Source of the DNA: JADHUC01 sp964617665
GTDB lineage: Bacteria; Planctomycetota; Planctomycetia; Pirellulales; Pirellulaceae
Direction of reading: 5' to 3'
Length of the DNA: 28,636 nt
NCBI GenBank assembly: GCA_964617665.1
Contig: CAZUAH010000133.1
Location: forward strand, 1-28,636
The position numbers and the translations under genes are program-made. The notes under the pieces are model-generated. The model saw only the letters and a list, made by a program, of their open reading frames with translations, was not told the origin of the DNA and did no database searches. This document shows positions 16,050 to 24,667 of the stretch, one piece after another (position 1 is the stretch's first letter; each line of letters opens with the position of its first letter).

Positions 16050-16874
16050 ATGCGATGGCCGGTATGCGGTGCATGGTTGCTGGTCCTGGCGACTGTGGCC
16101 ACCACGGGATGCAATCAGAATCCGTATATGACGCCGCAGCAGATGGCTGCTTGGCAACAACAGGGAGTCAATCCGCAGGATTCCCAGGCGTACGACCTGA
16201 CGCGTCGGGCTACCGCTTTGGACGAAAACAACCGTGATCTTCACGCCCACATAGCCCAATCGCGACAACAGGTGCAACTTCTCCGTGAGCAAGTGACCCT
16301 CCTGCAGAAGCAACTGGGCGAAACGGCCAATCGTCTGAAAGAGACGCAATTGGCGAAAGAGGATGTAGAAAACAAGTACAAAACGCTGGAAGCGTCCGCC
16401 ACGCGTCGGGGTGGTGCCATAATCACCGCCAACAGCAGCTCGCGGGCATCGTTGCGGGCGACGGAAATTCCGGGCTTGAACGTCCGCCAGGATGGTGACA
16501 CGGTCCGAATCGAATTGCCGACGGATCAGCTATTTGCCCCCGGTACGGGCCAATTGGTTGGAAGCGCATTTCCCATGCTGGATCAGGTGGCCAGCGAGAT
16601 CGCTCGTAACTATCCACGGCAAATTGTCGGTATTGAGGGACACACTGACAGCGCCCCCGTTACAGGCGGCGTGAGCAATCATCAGCTCGCCGCAGCGCAA
16701 GCCATCACCGTCTTCGATCAATTCACTCGCCGAAATCGACTGCCCACCAACCAGTTCTTCGTTGTTGGACAAGGCTCCAACCGACCAATCACGCCTAACG
16801 ATACGCAGGCTGGCCGAGTGCGAAATCGCCGAGTGGAATTGATCGTCTACCCCGAAACGGTCGAAGCCCGCTAG
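16050..16874 (+). CDS. OmpA-family lipoprotein (Pal-like)
   Basis: The C-terminal domain (about 155-270) is of the OmpA/MotB type, which binds peptidoglycan and tethers the outer envelope to the wall. GIEGHTDSAPV and the later AGRVRNRRVEL with their Asp and Arg residues are seen. The usual NxxLSxxRA is altered to NHQLAAAQA. A signal peptide with lipobox TTGC (Cys21) is present, and a coiled coil spans about 50-115 (REQVTLLQKQLGE). I start at the ATG at 16050, because AGGAG at 16036-16040 is well spaced for it; an in-frame ATG at 16041 is too close. It is upstream of the ECF sigma gene but has its own leader. Confidence 0.88.
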   Translation: MRWPVCGAWLLVLATVATTGCNQNPYMTPQQMAAWQQQGVNPQDSQAYDLTRRATALDENNRDLHAHIAQSRQQVQLLREQVTLLQKQLGETANRLKETQLAKEDVENKYKTLEASATRRGGAIITANSSSRASLRATEIPGLNVRQDGDTVRIELPTDQLFAPGTGQLVGSAFPMLDQVASEIARNYPRQIVGIEGHTDSAPVTGGVSNHQLAAAQAITVFDQFTRRNRLPTNQFFVVGQGSNRPITPNDTQAGRVRNRRVELIVYPETVEAR

Positions 16875-17030
16875 TGCGTGTCGCACGGACGTGTGGCGTC
16901 TCTGGCGCCGTGAATCGTAGCCCAAACGGCGAGAAACCCGCTACGGTTGTCCCGAATTCGCTTTAATCCGCATCATCCTCTGAGTTAGACGCATATTACC
17001 CCCGCACACCCAGGGGCCATCTGCTCCCGT

Positions 17031-17059
17031 TTGACAATTCGCCTCCGCCACACCAAGAT
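17031..17059 (+). promoter_or_regulatory. Predicted sigma-70-type promoter of the ECF sigma gene
   Basis: A perfect TTGACA (17031-17036) is followed by 17 bases and CAAGAT (17054-17059; 3 of 6 to TATAAT). The A-rich run after it would start transcription near 17066, giving a leader of about 35 bases. The -10 match is weak. Confidence 0.45.
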
Positions 17060-17099
17060 AAAAAACAGCGGGATTGGCATCTTGGTTGCTTAGGGGCGA

Positions 17100-17669
17100 G
17101 TGTTGAGCGACGAAACGCAGTTGATCGATCAAGCATTGCAGGGCGAATCCTCTGCCTTCGGCGAGCTCGTGCGCCTGCATCAGGACCGTTTGTACAGTGC
17201 TGTGGTGCACATCGTCGGCTGTCGATCCGAAGCCGAAGATGTCGTGCAAGACGCTTTCGTCCAGGCTTATGTCAAGCTGAAGACGTTCAAACGCAACAGT
17301 CGGTTCTACACGTGGCTGTATCGCATTGCCTTCAACGTCTCGATCAGTCGCCGCCGTCGACGGCGAGTGGAAGTGTCGGTCGAGCAGAGCCGAGATGCCA
17401 GCGGCGAGGAACCACGTGATCCGATAGAGGATCCCAGCCAGCCGCTTGAGCGGGCGGAGCGTCAAGAGAAACTCGAGCAAGCGATGCAGATGCTGACCGA
17501 AGAGCATCGTTCGATTATTGTGCTGCGGCACATGGAGGATTTCGCCTACGAAGAGATCGCGCAGATCCTGGATATCTCCGTGGGAACCGTACGCAGCCGG
17601 CTGCATCGCGCACGGGCACAATTGCTTGAGAATCTGAAGAGGATCATGCCCGAGGAGGCGGTCAGTTAA
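17100..17669 (+). CDS. ECF-type RNA polymerase sigma factor
   Basis: This is a sigma factor of the extracytoplasmic function type, which directs RNA polymerase to a small set of genes. Region 2 lies at about 15-85 (EAEDVVQDAFVQAYVKL, then FYTWLYRIAFN). The Arg-rich linker SRRRRRRVE follows at about 81-89. Region 4 lies at about 118-178 and includes LRHMEDFAYEEIAQIL and the helix-turn-helix VGTVRSRLHRAR. The start is GTG at 17100, with AGGGG close upstream; TTG at 17103 is an alternative. No anti-sigma gene follows; instead comEC converges with an 8-base gap. Control may be transcriptional, or by the distant anti-sigma-like protein. Confidence 0.93.
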   Translation: MLSDETQLIDQALQGESSAFGELVRLHQDRLYSAVVHIVGCRSEAEDVVQDAFVQAYVKLKTFKRNSRFYTWLYRIAFNVSISRRRRRRVEVSVEQSRDASGEEPRDPIEDPSQPLERAERQEKLEQAMQMLTEEHRSIIVLRHMEDFAYEEIAQILDISVGTVRSRLHRARAQLLENLKRIMPEEAVS

Positions 17670-17677
17670 CGCCGTTC

Positions 17678-20191
17678 TCAATCGCGCCAGGGCTGTTTGC
17701 GCCAAGTTCGCACGACGATCTCGTCATCTCGAATCACGACGCGCACTGCACCTTCTGTGGCCGTGTGAAGCACTCGTGCCCCAACGTCCGAGTAGGCCTT
17801 TGATGTAGCCGCATCCCAGTCCCCGAGACCACCACTAGTGATCGCCCACTTCGGCTTTGCCCATGCGCCCACGCCGCGTGGGTTGTTGTTGACGCTGCCA
17901 TGGTGGGGCGTCAAGACGACGTCAAATCCCACGGGCTCCTCCGAGAGGACGTCGTCTAGACCGGGCGATTCGAGGTCGCCGGGCAGCAGGATCCTCTTTT
18001 CTCCGTGGTCAATTCTCAGCACGATGCTGTTCGCGTTGTCGCTGCCAATGATGCCGCGATGGGAAGGATGGAGCACTTCGATACGTGTTGGTTGTGGAAC
18101 GCGTAGCCGTTCGCCCGCTTGGATTTTGCGAATTGGAACGCCCGCCTTCTTCAGTGTGTGCTGTAGTTTCCTTAGAGCCTCGCTCTCTTCCTCAAACATG
18201 ACCGGCGATACGTACACGACTCCGATGGAGAAACGCCGCGCCACTTCAGGTAGGGCGTTGTAGTGATCCGCGTCGGCGTGACTCAACACGACCGCGTCCA
18301 AGTGTGTGATGCCTCGTGACCAGAGAAATGCAGATATCGAACGGACTCCGGCAATGGGCGATCCCATGCACCCCGCATCGCACAACACTGTCTGGTGATC
18401 GGGCAATTCCAGAACCGTGCAAGAGCCGTGGCCAACCGAAAGAAACGTGCAGGCAAGCTGAGGTGAATCGTCCGACGAACACCACCGCTCTTTGACCAAT
18501 CGCGAACACGCGCCGACGGCGATCCATGCGGCCAGCGCCGCAATGCACCAACGACGCGGAGGCCGGAGCCTGGGAAAAGCAGCATACGCGGCCAGACCAC
18601 CGTAGAATCCAACGACCCACCAGCCCGCTGGACCCGGAACCCAGAAATGACTTCCAGGTGTCTCATGCGCTCGATTCACCACGCACTCCAACGTCGCCAG
18701 GCTTGCGTTGCATATCCAACCAAACAGGTCGCCTAGCGGTGGTAGGATCCATCCGAAGATCAAGACCCCGAATCCGGTGAATAGTGCGATAGCAACGGGG
18801 AGCCAAGCAAACGGATTGAGCAGCAGGGCGATCGGCGAGACCAAGTGGAAGTGGTACATCGTCAGGGGCAAGGCCACCAGCCAAATCACCCAACTGATGA
18901 CGCAAATGCTGCCGCCGTACCGCATGAAGCGATGCCAAAGACGAACTGGCCAAGGCCGCGTCTGGGCAATCAGTCGGTCCAGTGGATCCTCGGTCCGTGG
19001 CCTCAGAAGAAGCGGTGCGAAGAACGAGATCGCTGCCACCGCCAAGAAGGACAACTGTGTCCCCACCTGAAACAGATTGACTGGATTAACCGCCAACAAC
19101 AGCAACGCCGCGGCCGCGAGCGTGTTGGACGTGTAGCTGTGTCGTCCCCACAGGCGTGCAACACAGAACGCCGATATCAGCACAGCCGCCCGAACCACAG
19201 GCGGTCGTGAATCGGTCAACAGAGCGTACACGATTACGAAGGCCATGACCGCCAGCACTGCCGTGCGCCTACGCATACCGAATAAACGAGTGGCCCACCA
19301 GAAACCGGCCGCCAGAATACCTACATGCAAACCGGAAATCGCCAGAAGGTGAATAGTCCCGGTGGTGAAGAATTTGTTTGTTTGTTCGTAGGCCAACTGC
19401 TCGCGGGCGCCCAACAGGACGGCAGCCGCCAGTTCGTTTTTCCAGCCATAAAGATGCCTGTGCAGTAGGGCATTCGCTCGGTCGCGAACAGCGCCCAACG
19501 CACGTCGTGGCGTGAGGACTGGCCCCTCGGACGTCACTGCAACTGCGTCGGGGAAACGCGTGCGCAGTTCGAAAAGCTGTCGTTTCGCCCGGCGGAACCA
19601 AGCGAAATCGAATTCGCCAGGGTTCGCGACGGCTGACGGACTCTTGAAAAGGCCAAACACCTGCACACGATCCCCAGGCTTAACGCCCAGCAGGTGCCCA
19701 TCAACCAACAATTCGGAGCGCCCCGATGCAGGCCGCCAATGCCGACCGTCTCGCACTCGCGTGACGCAGACGGTCAGCCGCGTTCGGTCGCCCAGTGGGA
19801 TCGTCCTCAAGGGATCTTCGCGTGGGGCCGGCACGCGACGTGGCGAATTCAACGCGATGACCTCGACGCAGACCGGCCGCAGCGTTTCTTTGGCGGAGCG
19901 TCCGAGTTCATCGCTGGGATACAGATTCCAGTAACTGTTGTGCCACGCTCCGCCCGCCGCTGCAGCGGCCGACAATAGCACGACGGAGGAAACCCGCAAA
20001 GAGCGTGTAAGCCAAAGAAGAAACCAACACACGAGCAGAAGCGCGGCGACGATCAACCACGTGACTACGCTGATCTCTGCGTAGCGGTCGATAATGATCC
20101 CTGCACTACCGCCGATGGCCAATGCAACCAGAGGTTGGATTCGCCCCGTGGGCGAGGGTGGGGCGATCGCATTGGCCGCATGGTCGAACAT
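17678..20191 (-). CDS. comEC: ComEC/Rec2-family DNA uptake channel
   Basis: ComEC carries single-stranded DNA through the inner membrane in natural transformation. All three parts are present. Residues 1-240 hold two or three membrane segments and an OB-like domain (GDRVQVFGLFKSP). Residues about 245-560 form the competence domain, with LLAISGLHVGIL and VNLFQVGTQLSFLAV. Residues about 580-837 form a metallo-beta-lactamase-like domain with HADADH (638-643) and PHHGS (His763 and His764). The 837-residue length is in the usual range. No strong ribosome binding site precedes 20191. It follows the EF-G paralogue by about 170 bases on the same strand. No other com or pilus gene is in the window. 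Confidence 0.93.
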   Translation of the reverse strand: MFDHAANAIAPPSPTGRIQPLVALAIGGSAGIIIDRYAEISVVTWLIVAALLLVCWFLLWLTRSLRVSSVVLLSAAAAAGGAWHNSYWNLYPSDELGRSAKETLRPVCVEVIALNSPRRVPAPREDPLRTIPLGDRTRLTVCVTRVRDGRHWRPASGRSELLVDGHLLGVKPGDRVQVFGLFKSPSAVANPGEFDFAWFRRAKRQLFELRTRFPDAVAVTSEGPVLTPRRALGAVRDRANALLHRHLYGWKNELAAAVLLGAREQLAYEQTNKFFTTGTIHLLAISGLHVGILAAGFWWATRLFGMRRRTAVLAVMAFVIVYALLTDSRPPVVRAAVLISAFCVARLWGRHSYTSNTLAAAALLLLAVNPVNLFQVGTQLSFLAVAAISFFAPLLLRPRTEDPLDRLIAQTRPWPVRLWHRFMRYGGSICVISWVIWLVALPLTMYHFHLVSPIALLLNPFAWLPVAIALFTGFGVLIFGWILPPLGDLFGWICNASLATLECVVNRAHETPGSHFWVPGPAGWWVVGFYGGLAAYAAFPRLRPPRRWCIAALAAWIAVGACSRLVKERWCSSDDSPQLACTFLSVGHGSCTVLELPDHQTVLCDAGCMGSPIAGVRSISAFLWSRGITHLDAVVLSHADADHYNALPEVARRFSIGVVYVSPVMFEEESEALRKLQHTLKKAGVPIRKIQAGERLRVPQPTRIEVLHPSHRGIIGSDNANSIVLRIDHGEKRILLPGDLESPGLDDVLSEEPVGFDVVLTPHHGSVNNNPRGVGAWAKPKWAITSGGLGDWDAATSKAYSDVGARVLHTATEGAVRVVIRDDEIVVRTWRKQPWRD

Positions 20192-20360
20192 GAGGCGCGT
20201 GTCGCGGCTCGGGATACGAATCTCAAAACTTGGGTATTGAAGAGGTGGGGGCGATCCCTTCTGCTGGCAAACGGAGCAAGCCTATAGTCACATGCTATGG
20301 CCTGCCTTCACGCTTGCCAGTCCGCGTTATTCTGCATCATGCATCTCGCATCCCGATTCC

Positions 20361-22454
20361 CTAGTCCTCTTCCTCCTTCATCTTGGCCTTAGCCATGATG
20401 TTCTGCTGGACATTGCCGGGCACGGTTTCGTAGCGGCTGAAGTCCATGCTGTAGCTGCCTTGACCGCCAGTCATGCTGGACAGCGTGCGGGCGTACGTGG
20501 TGACCTCACGGAGGGGCACTTCGGCGTGGACCGTTTGCAGGTTCCCGCCCGCTGAATCGCTGCCCAACACGCGACCACCGCGCCCCGACATGTCGCTGTA
20601 CACGTCGCCAACGTTCGCCTCTGGCACCGTAATGTCTAGTTTAACGATCGGCTCCAAGAGGCATGGGTTCGCCTTCTCGAAAACCTGCTTGAACGCCATC
20701 CTGGCTGCGGTTTTGAAAGCGGTTTCCGAGCTGTCCACGGGATGGTGCTTGCCGAAGTGAACCTCGATGCACACGTTTTCCACCATGTATCCTGCGATCA
20801 CGCCACCGACAAGACGCTCTCTGAAGCCTTTTTCGATCGCGGGCATGAAGTTGCCGGGAATCACGCCGCCAACGACTGAATCGACCCAGAGAAAATTATG
20901 CGCTTCCTCATAGTGAGGCGTTTTCATTTGTGGAAATCGGGACTTGACCGCGAATTCCTCGATATCGGTCCCCTGCGGCAACGGCCACATGCGGATGTGC
21001 ACTTCGCCGAACTGGCCACGGCCGCCCGTCTGCTTCTTGTGCCGGTAGCTGCCTTCGGCTTGCGCCTGGATCGTCTCGCGATACGGAATCTTCGGCTCTT
21101 TGGTTTCAACCTCTAACTTGTCGCGCCGCACCAGCCGTTCTCGAATGATGGTCAAATGCAACTCGCTCATGCCCGTCATGACCAATTCCTTGGTTTGCAT
21201 GTCGCGGTCGATTCTCACAGTAGGGTCTTCATCGCCTATCTTGCTCAGAGCCCCGGACAGTTTTGTTTCGTCGCCTCGGCTCTTGGGCGACACCGCCAAG
21301 CCAACCATAGGTGTCGGGAACTTGATTTCCGGCAAAGCATAGTCGCCGATCGACGTACCCGTGCGCAATTCTTCCATCTTTGCGATTGCCACAATGTCGC
21401 CCGGTCCGGCTTCGTCGACGGGCGAAGTCTCGTTCGCTTGCACACGCAGAAGTTGCCCCAACTTAACTCCTTTGCGAGCGGTCGAGGCCGGTACGGTTTG
21501 GTCTTTCTTCAGCACACCCGAAAAAACGCGAATGAAGCTCAGTTTTTGCACAAACGGATCGATACGCGTCTTGAACACGTGCGCCACCAGTGGCCCGTCT
21601 GCCTTTGGCTCGATGACCAACTCCTCCGAGTCTTTCGTCGCCTTTCGGCTTACGTCTCCGGGGGAGAGGCCGCACATCGCCACGGCGTCAAGCAGTTCGG
21701 TCAAGCCAATGTCCGCCTTTCCAGAACAGCAGAGGATTGGGATCAAGCTACCCTCGGCCACCGCGCGGACAATCAGGCGAGAAAGCTCTTCGTCGTTCGG
21801 CAACTCACCTTCAAAGTAGCGCTCCATCACCTCCTCGTCGACCTCTATGATCGACTCGATCAACGGCTCGTGAATCTCGTTTGGATCCATCAACGCGCCG
21901 GATGTATCCTCGGGTACCCGCAGCGTGCTTACCACGCCTTTGAAGTCAGCGCCGTGTCCCACTGGCACGTTCAGCAGGACGCACTTGGCCCCCCACATCT
22001 CGCGAATGGACTCGACGACGGCGGGGAAGTCGATGTTTTCACCGTCCATCTTGCTGATGACAATCATCCGCCCCACGCCGGCTTTACCGGCTTCGTCGAA
22101 CGCGCGACGCGTATTGACCTCGATACCCGACTGAGCGTTCACGACAATCGCTGCCGTATCCACACCGTGCAGGCAGCCAATCGTCTGGCCGATGAACTCC
22201 GGATATCCCGGCGTGTCGATCACGTTGAAATGCTTGCCGCCAAACTCGAAATGCACAACGCTGGCTTCGATCGAGTAGTTGTGATTCTTTTCCTCGGGGT
22301 CAAAGTCGCAAATGCTGGTGCCGTCATCAACGCTGGGGGTCGCGCTGGGCTTCTCCGTCTTCACCAACATTCTGTCGACCAACGTCGTCTTGCCGGACGA
22401 ACCGTGACCACACAGCGCCACGTTGCGGATGTCTTCGACTTTCACTTTCGCCAT
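20361..22454 (-). CDS. EF-G paralogue (FusA2-type GTPase)
   Basis: This is a translational GTPase related to elongation factor G. The G1 loop is GHGSSGKTTL (16-25), switch I is DDGTSICDFDPEE (43-55), G3 is DTPGY (80-84) and G4 is SKMD (134-137). The catalytic His of EF-G after DTPG is Tyr84 here, as in FusA2/EF-G2-type proteins, and G4 has Ser in place of Asn. Domains II to V are present, at normal length (697). It therefore probably differs from the main EF-G and may not drive translocation. AGAGGA precedes the ATG. It lies 33 bases after hisA and likely shares its transcript. A long plus-strand frame overlaps it but is a codon-bias shadow. Confidence 0.9.
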   Translation of the reverse strand: MAKVKVEDIRNVALCGHGSSGKTTLVDRMLVKTEKPSATPSVDDGTSICDFDPEEKNHNYSIEASVVHFEFGGKHFNVIDTPGYPEFIGQTIGCLHGVDTAAIVVNAQSGIEVNTRRAFDEAGKAGVGRMIVISKMDGENIDFPAVVESIREMWGAKCVLLNVPVGHGADFKGVVSTLRVPEDTSGALMDPNEIHEPLIESIIEVDEEVMERYFEGELPNDEELSRLIVRAVAEGSLIPILCCSGKADIGLTELLDAVAMCGLSPGDVSRKATKDSEELVIEPKADGPLVAHVFKTRIDPFVQKLSFIRVFSGVLKKDQTVPASTARKGVKLGQLLRVQANETSPVDEAGPGDIVAIAKMEELRTGTSIGDYALPEIKFPTPMVGLAVSPKSRGDETKLSGALSKIGDEDPTVRIDRDMQTKELVMTGMSELHLTIIRERLVRRDKLEVETKEPKIPYRETIQAQAEGSYRHKKQTGGRGQFGEVHIRMWPLPQGTDIEEFAVKSRFPQMKTPHYEEAHNFLWVDSVVGGVIPGNFMPAIEKGFRERLVGGVIAGYMVENVCIEVHFGKHHPVDSSETAFKTAARMAFKQVFEKANPCLLEPIVKLDITVPEANVGDVYSDMSGRGGRVLGSDSAGGNLQTVHAEVPLREVTTYARTLSSMTGGQGSYSMDFSRYETVPGNVQQNIMAKAKMKEEED

Positions 22455-22487
22455 TCCAGATTCCTCTTACCTTGCACTGGACAAGAC

Positions 22488-23207
22488 TCATGATATGTCC
22501 GCGGCGGCCAACGCCTCCGCTAACGTCAATGTTTTTTCGTACAACGATCGCCCGATGATACAGCCGCCGACGCCCGTCTGGGCCAACCGTTCGACATCAC
22601 GCGCGGTCGTGACTCCGCCAGAAGCCACCACAGGCACGTTTACTGCTTCGCTCATCTCCGCCATCGCCTCGATATTCGGACCGGCCATCATGCCATCTTT
22701 GGCGATGTCCGTGTAAATGATCGCTGCGATTGGCTCGTCGGCGAGCGACGCGGCCAACTGCGTCGCCGGCATCTCGCTCACCTCCAGCCAGCCATCGGTG
22801 GCCACGAAACCATCCTTGGCGTCGATCCCAACAGCCAGCTTTTCCGGAAACTTGCGGCACATTTCCCGGAGCCAATTTGGGTCCTTCAAGGCCTTGGTTC
22901 CTATCACCAGCCTGGAGAGCCCCAAACCAAGCATTCGGTCGATCGTTTTTTCGTCCCGTATTCCGCCGCCCAATTCGCAGGGAACGTCCACTGTGGCCAG
23001 AATGGCTTCCACCGCGTCGCGGTTGACGGATTGGCCGTCGCGTGCGCCATCCAAATCGACCAAGTGCAAGCACTCGGCCCCATCCGCCACCCATCGGCGT
23101 GCCATTGCGGCGGGATCTCTGCCGAACACCGTCTCTCGCTCGTAGTCGCCCTGCCGGAGGCGAACGCAGTTTCCTCCGCGAAGGTCAATGGCAGGCCAAA
23201 CTTGCAT
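22488..23207 (-). CDS. hisA: HisA, ProFAR isomerase (histidine biosynthesis)
   Basis: HisA converts ProFAR to PRFAR in step 4 of histidine synthesis. It has the half-barrel repeats of a TIM barrel. Catalytic Asp8 (PAIDLRGG) and Asp129 (GIDAKDG) are seen, with phosphate-binding Gly motifs (ELGGGIR at 78-84 and ASGGVTTARD near 196-205). The 239-residue length is typical. GGGGGGA lies about 10 bases before the ATG. No other his gene is close; it is grouped with the EF-G paralogue. The divergent yceH gene shares its upstream region. Confidence 0.95.
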   Translation of the reverse strand: MQVWPAIDLRGGNCVRLRQGDYERETVFGRDPAAMARRWVADGAECLHLVDLDGARDGQSVNRDAVEAILATVDVPCELGGGIRDEKTIDRMLGLGLSRLVIGTKALKDPNWLREMCRKFPEKLAVGIDAKDGFVATDGWLEVSEMPATQLAASLADEPIAAIIYTDIAKDGMMAGPNIEAMAEMSEAVNVPVVASGGVTTARDVERLAQTGVGGCIIGRSLYEKTLTLAEALAAADIS

Positions 23208-23263
23208 CTAAGACGATCCCCCCAGAGAGTTCCCACATTGTGTTAGCGGAAACTACGCAATAT

Positions 23264-23281
23264 GCCAGAGACCTCTCTGGC
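23264..23281. promoter_or_regulatory. 8-bp inverted repeat between hisA and yceH
   Basis: GCCAGAGA and TCTCTGGC flank a CC centre. A related half-site, CCAGAGAG, occurs at 23222-23229, nearer hisA. Both lie in the region shared by the two divergent genes and could be bound by one regulator. Confidence 0.35.
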
Positions 23282-23347
23282 CGGCAAGCGTCTACCCCCC
23301 TTAGTAACCATCGGCCGCACCGCCTCCCGAATACGGCATATCAGCAA

Positions 23348-23376
23348 TTGGCAGGGATCAAGTTTTCCCATACAAC
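23348..23376 (+). promoter_or_regulatory. Predicted promoter of the yceH operon
   Basis: TTGGCA (5 of 6 to consensus) is followed by 17 bases and TACAAC (4 of 6). Transcription would start near 23383, about 35 bases before the ATG at 23418. Confidence 0.5.
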
Positions 23377-23417
23377 GTGGAGAGGATGCACGAACTGCTT
23401 TCAAGGGAGTACATGCG

Positions 23418-24167
23418 ATGCAAGACCACCCCCCTGCTGCGACCGACGACACGGTTCCTGGATGGCGGCCGCTGGGCGCCCTTCAGCGGCGAGTTGCCGG
23501 CGTCTTGATCGAAAAGGCCAAGACGACCCCTGACGCCTATCCAATGAGCTTGAATGCGCTGGCGAACGGCTGCAATCAGAAAAGCAACCGCTCGCCTCAG
23601 ATGAACGTCAGTTCGGATGACGTGGAACAGGCGCTGGAAGAACTTCGCGAAATGGGCGCCGTCACCGAGATACAGGGCAGCGGTCGCGTGATCAAGTATC
23701 GCCATCGCATGTACGAATGGCTGGGCGCGGACAAGACCGAATTGGCCGTGATGGCCGAATTGATGCTTCGCGGCGCCCAGACCGTGGGCGAACTGCGTAC
23801 CCGGGCATCACGTATGGAACGGATTGCCGGGATGGATGAATTGAGGCCGATTCTCCGATCTCTGATCGACAGGAAACTGATGATCCCCTTATCGCCGGAA
23901 GGGCGCGGCCAGATCGTGACTCATGGTCTGTACCTGGAACGCGAGCTGGCAAAGGTCAAGGCGAGCGTTGGTGTGCACACAGCATCGGAAGCCTCCGCCT
24001 CGGGCAGTTCGGCACTCGAACCTCACCCGCCCGTTCCCGCCGAACGGGCGGCACAAGTATCGCCGCAGGACTTCGAGGGGCTCCGCGACGAGGTGGCGGA
24101 ACTCAAGGAAGAACTGGTCAGCCTGCGCGAACAGCTTGGCAAGCTTCAGCAAACGCTCGACCAATAG
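23418..24167 (+). CDS. YceH/DUF480-family protein
   Basis: This belongs to the YceH (DUF480) family, which consists of paired winged-helix domains of unknown function. It has RVAGVLIEKAKTTPDAYPMS at about 24-43, an LxxxCNQKSNRSP segment, then the second domain with LMLRGAQTVGELR and RLVDRK-like helices at about 115-160. A linker (185-220, Ala/Ser/Pro-rich) leads to a C-terminal coiled coil (about 220-249). I start at 23418, where AGGGAG is well placed; a longer frame to 23262 would overlap the promoter. Its stop is 8 bases before the ATG of the QueD gene, and a GTG of that gene overlaps it. It may act as a DNA-binding regulator, but this is inference. Confidence 0.88.
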   Translation: MQDHPPAATDDTVPGWRPLGALQRRVAGVLIEKAKTTPDAYPMSLNALANGCNQKSNRSPQMNVSSDDVEQALEELREMGAVTEIQGSGRVIKYRHRMYEWLGADKTELAVMAELMLRGAQTVGELRTRASRMERIAGMDELRPILRSLIDRKLMIPLSPEGRGQIVTHGLYLERELAKVKASVGVHTASEASASGSSALEPHPPVPAERAAQVSPQDFEGLRDEVAELKEELVSLREQLGKLQQTLDQ

Positions 24168-24175
24168 TGAGTGCC

Positions 24176-24658
24176 ATGCCGGAAACCTATCGCGTTCGCC
24201 TGGACAAAGAGTGCCACGTCTTCAGCGCTTCGCACTTCATCACCTACGATGGCGACGTCTGCGAGCCGTTGCACGGCCACAACTATCGAGTCGCGGTCGA
24301 GGTGGAAGGGCCGTTGGACGAGAACCACTACGTGATCGACTTTATCGCCCTGCGCGACGCGTTGAAGGCCATCACGGACAAGTTGGACCACCACGTGCTG
24401 CTGCCGACAGACCATCCATTGATTAGGGTGCAGGCCGATGAACGCGAGGTCGAGGCAACCTTCGAAGATCGGCGGTGGGTATTCCCTCGCGACAACTGCG
24501 TTCTACTACCGGTGCCCAACACAACCGCAGAGCTGGTGGCCCGGTACATTGGCGAACTGCTGTGCGAGGATCTGCAGTCTCGCACGGGCGTTCGACCGCA
24601 TCGACTGCAGGTTGCCCTGGACGAAAATAATGGTCAATGGGCCATTTGTGAACTGTAA
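24176..24658 (+). CDS. queD: 6-carboxytetrahydropterin synthase / PTPS family (QueD-like)
   Basis: This enzyme family makes 6-carboxytetrahydropterin from dihydroneopterin triphosphate on the route to queuosine, or 6-pyruvoyltetrahydropterin. Zinc ligands His20, His33 and His35 are seen. The catalytic Cys29 lies four residues before HGH, as in QueD and not as in the folate-type PTPS-III. LDHH (about 65-68) adds the expected acid-base residues. An insertion at about 85-110, with DRRWVFPRDN, makes it longer than E. coli QueD. I start at ATG 24176; a GTG at 24167 overlaps the previous stop. Substrate choice within the family is not certain. It is in an operon between YceH and a short-chain dehydrogenase. 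Confidence 0.88.
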   Translation: MPETYRVRLDKECHVFSASHFITYDGDVCEPLHGHNYRVAVEVEGPLDENHYVIDFIALRDALKAITDKLDHHVLLPTDHPLIRVQADEREVEATFEDRRWVFPRDNCVLLPVPNTTAELVARYIGELLCEDLQSRTGVRPHRLQVALDENNGQWAICEL

Positions 24659-24667
24659 CATCACGTG

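Noticed and set aside
16941..17705. Minus-strand open frame of 254 codons over the ECF sigma gene
   Set aside because: It is antisense to a complete sigma factor with all expected motifs, and its protein shows no recognisable domain.
21156..22493. Long plus-strand open frame of 445 codons opposite the EF-G paralogue
   Set aside because: It lies wholly antisense to a clear EF-G family gene, has a His/Arg/Gln-rich composition and no domain, which is typical of a codon-bias shadow.
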